Shown: positions 58,933-64,000 of the stretch, one piece after another
Position numbering within the stretch: position 1 is the stretch's first letter
How the letters are laid out: every line of letters starts with the position of its first letter
Assembly (NCBI GenBank): GCA_002633005.1
Contig: NMRA01000045.1
Span: 293,456-357,455 of the forward strand
Direction of reading: 5' to 3'
Length of the DNA stretch: 64,000 nucleotides
Origin: Phoronis australis
Taxonomy: Eukaryota > Phoronida > Phoronidae
Notes under the pieces: generated by a model
Told to the model about the DNA's origin: nothing
Seen by the model: the letters and a program-made list of their open reading frames with translations, nothing else
Database searches by the model: none
Program-made: the position numbers and the translations under genes

Positions 58933-61900
58933 ATGGAGTGGTTATTTGGGAAAAAGAAGACTCCTGAGCAGATGCTGAGACAGAACCAGAGGGCGCTCAA
59001 CAAAGCCATGAGAGATCTCGATAGGGAACGAACGAAAATGGAGAGTCAAGAAAAGAAGATCATCGCCGATATAAAGAAAATGGCTAAACAGGGTCAAATG
59101 GTACAGTTTTCGGGATCAGTTTTCCATCCCTTTCCACATGTATGTCAAGAACTTCGCAAGAAATTTTTTCAACAAATACTGTCACATAATTATTACCTTG
59201 ATTACTTTTCTGAGCAAGGAATGTTAATTAGCCAAAGTTTAGTTGTGAGTATTTACTGTGGTATTGTAATGCCTAAAGTAGCCAACCTTGGTCACGCTAT
59301 TCCCATTGAAACCTTTATACATTGACCACAGATCTGACTGTGCAAGTGAACTTGGGCATCTTTAAGAGGTGGACTTAAGTGCATAAATGGAGACCTCTAA
59401 CAATGAAGACCTTGAGTTGTTTGTTGTTCTTAAAGTCCCACACAGTGCCGTATTTGAAAGCCATTGTGTTTGTTTTATGTTTTGTGCTGGAACACTTTGT
59501 TTTCGTTCTTTTTAATACAAAGGTTTGGCATTTCGACTATCACATGGTACAACCGTGAACTGAATGGAGTCCACTGATTACTTCAACAGGACGATTCACC
59601 ACCAGTAGCTTCATTCATTTGAGTTTGTTGTTTGTGACTTTGGTTTGACCTTATTAGCTCTGTATATGACGTATGTTTTATAAATGGTTTATGCTACATT
59701 TTAACGTTTTCAAATAAGTAATTAAAGTTTTGAGTAGTTGCCTTGGAGGAACCTTTCAGAGATAAAATGCTGCAATGATCAGGGGCAGATCCAGGATTTT
59801 GAGTTAGGGGGTGGCAGGGCAGAGTATTAGCCAGGATTTTGCCCGTCAGACATTCGCACCCCCAAACTACCAAATGGTATCCAGGAAAATTTTAGGGGGG
59901 CCATGGCCCCCGAGGCCCCCTTCTAAATCCGTCATTGATGATTCTTTAGCATCAATTTCTGAATTCTAGGATGCTGTTAAAATCATGGCTAAAGATCTGG
60001 TTCGTACAAGACGATACGTTAAGAAGTTCATCTTAATGAGGGCCAACATACAAGCAGTTGCCTTAAAAGTCCAGACTCTGCGCTCCACCAACGCTATGGC
60101 AGAAGCAATGAAGGGAGTAACAAAGGCCATGCAAAAAATGAACAGACAGGTAACGTCATCTGCCGTTTGTTGTTTGTTTCAATCAGGTGGCGCTATGTAA
60201 TGATAGTCTTATCCATTTGACTTTTTTATCGTAACATTGTGGCTGACAATTGAGTTCATGCATTTGTTACGGTACTTTTCAGTAAATATGCACTAAAATT
60301 TTTGACGGTGTGTCATTTTCCAACTTTTCAGTGAAGCCTGTACCTTGCCACAAATTATAAAAATTTTATTGTGCATCCAGTGCAGACTGTGATATGAGTG
60401 AAGCAGTAAGAATTTTCAATGTTTATATTTATTGGGAAATTTGAAAAAGTGAAAGTCATATTGAGTGCTACATCAGGGGTCAAAATGCCATACTTCAAAC
60501 TAAGGTACAATTAGAGTGAAGCATTTAATTATTAAACCACATATGACACCTTTGTGCCAATCACAGTGTTACCATAGAAACTGAGATGTGTCAACTTGCC
60601 TTGTTTCATGACTCGATGGCAAAATTAAAACATTCGACTCTTGCAATTGTGTGAAACAGGATGTCCCAAGGTAATAGTCGTATTACCTAAACAACCCTCA
60701 GTATACTTCAAATGCTCCTTTCCGTATATTGTCAGCCAAGCAAGTAAAGAATTTCAATAAGTGTCTCAACTGTGTCATATTGCTCTCACAAAACACATGT
60801 CATCTGCCAAGAAGGTTTGTGTAGAAATTTCTTGAAATCTGATTTGTTTCATCATTGACAAATTTGCGATCTTGTTACATCACATGTAACATTGAATTCA
60901 AATCTGTTCATTTTTCCCTTATTGTTTCTATTAAATACCTAAATTTTGCTTTATTTGTATAGACAGTGACTGCATAGAAAAATAGTGCACCTGTCTTCTG
61001 TCAAACATACCAACTCTTGATCAAGGAGTCGGACCACTGCTTTACTCTCAGCTTGTTCCTCAGTCATATCACATGTGATTTCTTCCTTTAGGCCTGATTG
61101 TTATGGCTCAATAAATTAACGAGATCGGTCCTTAAGCCAACTTATTGAACCAGGTATTTGTTCAATGAAAAGGGGCTTAAGGTTTAAGTCAGAATTTTAG
61201 CCTTACGCTCCACACACGTCATCTAATTTGAAAAATAATTAAATCTCACTTTAGAAAAATCTCTGAGAATATACCCATTGCTTCTAGTTACTGAGGTAAT
61301 TTGTATGAATTATTTCTGTGTTGTGACATGCTAATAATTGACCTTGCGAAATGTCGACAAACAAACAGTAAATTTTACCCAGCAACGAGTTATTTGTCTG
61401 GTAAAATGGCGGCTTGGAAACGAAGGTGTATCAATAATGCTGTGTTCTGATTGGTCACTTAAGCAGTCACTCAAAGTCCTGGCGATAGGTCAGTTACTTG
61501 GCTAAACCTTTATCCAGTTTCCGAAGTTGCAGCGCGATCCCAAATCTCTGTCTTGATTCGTAAGTCACTTTTTGTGAAACAGACAACAGCCAGCTCTTTC
61601 TATGTTTAGCTGCACTTCAAATCTGAGTTATGAACAAGCCAAAATGTTATTGTGATGTTGGTCTATAATGGGTGGGTCCATTGAGATGTATTGAAAGTCT
61701 ACAAAACTACTGTATGAAAAATGTCTCCATGTCGTAAATACATCTACCCGTGTTTACTGGTCAGTCAAACGGTTTCATTCAGACTACCCTTTTGCTGACT
61801 GTCGTCTTTGTTGTAGCTTAAACTGCCAGAAATTCAGAAGATCATGATGGAGTTTGAAAAACAGTCGGAGATTATGGAAATGAAAGAAGAAATGATGAAC

Positions 61901-63164
61901 GATGCCGTGGACGACGTCATGGGTGATGAAGAAGATGAAGAAGAAGGTGACGCCATCGTCACACAAGTTTTAGATGAGCTGGGATTGCAGTTAGGTGATC
62001 AAATATCAGGTCAGTTGTGTTTAAACTATGCGAAGCTTCCATTCTTCAAGGGCGAGTTTCATCGTTGGCAATGAATTGTCCGTAGTGTCTCTCCTTAATT
62101 TCGTGCAAAAATAATTGCCGAAATGGCATTTTTTATATTTCAAAGGCTCATTTCATTGCAAAAATCCTTATAATCTTTTTACAAAAAAACGAATTTATGA
62201 AAAATTTACATAAAGCTATGAAAAAGTAAAGGTTTTCTTGTTTTTGATTAAATCCTACTTATACACCACAATCTGAAATACAGTATTACTCAAATAAGAC
62301 GGACATGTGCTTGTCATATTTTTGCTGAACTCGGACAAAGATCCGCTGTACGGATGTTCTAGTTTGTGTTTTCAGCCCTTCAAATATGTCAGATTTTGCC
62401 TTAATTGGATAAAATTTCTGTTCAGTTGGGTCTGAATTTTTCTGTAAAGATTGTCAGATTTGATGATAAAGTTTGTAAAAACATATACACAAAAACTTAT
62501 TTTGTTAAAAAAGTGTAGAAAAAAGTGTACATATGAAATTTATCATCAATTTTACTTTTTCCTAATTAATAATTGTCAGATTTTTAACTAGACCTGTTGC
62601 ATATAAAGACATAAACATGCTAATAAAAATTGAATGCGTCTGCCAATTTTAAGACCGGCTTACCAATAGGAAGCATTCTGGATACACCTCTTTGGCATTG
62701 TGAGAACACAAAAGCATCTTTCACTTGACCCAATTTCTAATTCTGGTGAGCAAGAGGAGGGACGAAATGCATTTTTTTTCATGAACAGACGTTTTGAGAC
62801 CTCGGATGTTTTTGTGTGAATCATTCTGATATCCTACCACACAGCAGTGTCAATTTAATGGTCGTAAAGATTTTATAAAAAATGCTGGGAAATATTCCGT
62901 GCAGACGGCTGTCCATTAACTCACCTAGCGCCACTATATGGAAAAATGGCTTTACTAGCGGAAGTGAAAGAGGTGATGACAGTAAAAGTGCATTTAAGCG
63001 AATAGCCATATTCGAGCTAACGCTATCCAACTCTTTCTTTTACAGATCTGCCCACAGCACAAGGCAGCCTATCAACACCGGCTGGGAAAACACCCGTTGC
63101 AGCCGGCGACACAGACGCTGACGCCGACTTACAGGCAAGGCTAGAGAACTTGAAGAGAAACTAG
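58933..63164 (+). CDS. CHMP2A: Charged multivesicular body protein 2a (ESCRT-III subunit), 219 aa
   Basis: Core ESCRT-III subunit that co-polymerises with CHMP3/CHMP4 to cut membrane necks on endosomes, at cytokinesis and at the nuclear envelope, and recruits the ATPase VPS4. Exons: 58933-59100, 59970-60149, 61817-62009, 63046-63164 (stop TAG). GT-AG junctions and phases agree (660 nt; human 222 aa). The basic helical core is QRALNKAMRDLDRE...KKIIADIKKMAKQGQM, DAVKIMAKDLVRTRRYVKKF and LKLPEIQKIMMEFEKQ. The acidic stretch GDEEDEEEGD and VLDELGLQL follow. The C-terminal DADLQARLENLKR is a MIM1 motif for the VPS4 MIT domain. An acceptor before the ATG implies a non-coding upstream exon. Exon 1 is duplicated at 56374-56541. 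Confidence 0.97.
59780..59937. mobile_element. Short non-autonomous DNA transposon relic
   Basis: Starts CAGGGGCAGATCCAGGATTT and ends with the imperfect inverted partner CTAAATCCGTCATTG. The middle holds 'ggggggccatggccccc'. This layout is common for short hAT-like repeats in invertebrates. ATGAT occurs on both sides. It ends 32 bp before CHMP2A exon 2, so it contributes to the sequence around the branch point and acceptor region. Confidence 0.6.
60605..60750. repeat. Dispersed repeat copy in CHMP2A intron 2
   Basis: Pairs with 24686-24850 in the TFIP11 intron ('catgactcg', 'aaacattcgac', 'tgtgaaacaggatgtccca', 'tattacc'). It is in the same orientation. Family unknown. Confidence 0.45.
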
Positions 63165-64000
63165 TTGTAATCTGTGACAGTGATTATGTACATACAGTTG
63201 AATGGTTGGAAATGGAAACTAATGCATTTAGTTGGGTTGCAGAAAACGTTCATCTATTGAGTACAGTTGGATTATGTTGAAAGTATTGTTCACCAATGGC
63301 AAGATGTGTGATTGATGTCAGTGGTTGATGTACAAAGTTTATGCGACTGGCAATGTGTTATCATTTTGAGTTGGATTTGCTTCCCACTCACTGTCTAAAT
63401 ATTAAAATTGTGAAATGAGTGACAAACCGGGTCAAATAAGGCTGAAGTTAATCCTGGTTTCAAGCATCAGCAGGATTAGATAAACTGAAACACCCCTAGT
63501 TTGGAATGTCCAATGTGTTGGGTTTTGACACATCGATGCCCTGAATTATCTGTTGATGTATGATGTCATTAATGTATAATTAGCAATTGAGGACAGAGAG
63601 CTAGAAGGAAATGTGCTATTTTACTGTACTTGAGAGACTTTGTATGAACGGAAGTATGTTGTAAAATGGTTTGCGTAACGAGGCGAGTATAGTTTCAAAG
63701 GCACAATTAAAATGGCCCAGCCCCCAATGCCGTCAGCATGCTGTTTTTAGGTGCTATGTGGACATTTCTCCTCCGAAAATTGTGGTTGTACCCCCTTGTA
63801 TGCTCGATTCGCCAGTGTGTATAACCCTACACTTGGTTAATTGGTCATCACCCATGCACTGTATTGGTGAGGAGGTACGACATGAACACCATTGTGAGTG
63901 TTCTGACAGTAAAATCCGTCATTTAGGGCAATCTCAACTTGAAACTGTGTAAATTGTAAAAAAGGTAAAATTACCAACCATTTTTGAGGCAAGAGCAAGT
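63165..64000 (+). other. CHMP2A 3' untranslated region and flank
   Basis: Follows the CHMP2A stop. I see no canonical AATAAA in this stretch, so the poly(A) site may use a variant signal or lie beyond the window. No other gene recognised. Confidence 0.4.

Larger units (their letters stand above)
54810..59651. repeat. Direct duplication with CHMP2A exon 1 around a 280-n gap
   Basis: Copy A 54810-57093 and copy B 57374-59651 align over their full length with scattered substitutions and small indels. Copy A stops exactly at the gap and copy B starts exactly after it. The coding exon differs only at synonymous positions. The preferred reading is overlapping allelic contigs placed end to end. A true segmental duplication is the alternative. 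Confidence 0.88.

Noticed and set aside
1-64000. A novel multi-gene functional system
   Set aside because: The genes are unrelated conserved housekeeping genes on both strands. The unusual patterns are explained by assembly joins, repeats and small transposons.

Overview
This is an animal nuclear genome window: intron-rich genes with GT-AG introns of about 0.1-4 kb, AT-rich introns, minisatellites, small DNA transposons, tRNA-like SINEs and a dead non-LTR retrotransposon. The proteins are clear orthologues of bilaterian housekeeping proteins. The gene content and the divergence between duplicated segments fit a highly heterozygous invertebrate, possibly marine and possibly lophotrochozoan. 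The species cannot be settled from the sequence.

Layout. (1) 2-9082, + strand: the last 15 exons of POLQ (DNA polymerase theta), namely part of the central linker, the exonuclease-like domain and the polymerase domain. (2) 12085-13173, - strand: a MYND zinc-finger protein with one coding exon. It sits head to head with (3) TFIP11, + strand, about 18.1-32.8 kb, a G-patch spliceosome-disassembly factor of 16 exons and 814 residues. (4) 34454-46996, - strand: CSDE1/UNR, a multi-cold-shock-domain RNA-binding protein of 16 exons and 816 residues, tail to tail with TFIP11. (5) 47-56 kb: mostly non-coding, with repeats and a possible unrecognised minus-strand coding remnant near 48.7-49.0 kb. (6) 58933-63164, + strand: CHMP2A, an ESCRT-III subunit of 4 coding exons and 219 residues. 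I checked reading-frame continuity across every proposed splice junction of TFIP11, CSDE1 and CHMP2A. The POLQ junctions are also consistent. The genes are unrelated housekeeping neighbours, not a functional cluster.

The main structural feature is six assembly joins: single n at 15976, 22973, 40077, 47270 and 51431, and a 280-n gap at 57094-57373. Each is flanked by two near-identical direct copies of the same sequence, the left copy ending exactly at the n. This is what overlapping but unmerged (probably allelic) contig ends look like. It duplicates the MYND gene with TFIP11 exon 1, one CSDE1 exon and CHMP2A exon 1. I think these are not real gene or exon duplications. The paired copies do act as two sampled haplotypes: they show polymorphic insertions of a 664-bp fold-back element (with its empty site and 8-bp target duplication) and of a hAT-like MITE. 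I found no novel multi-gene system.
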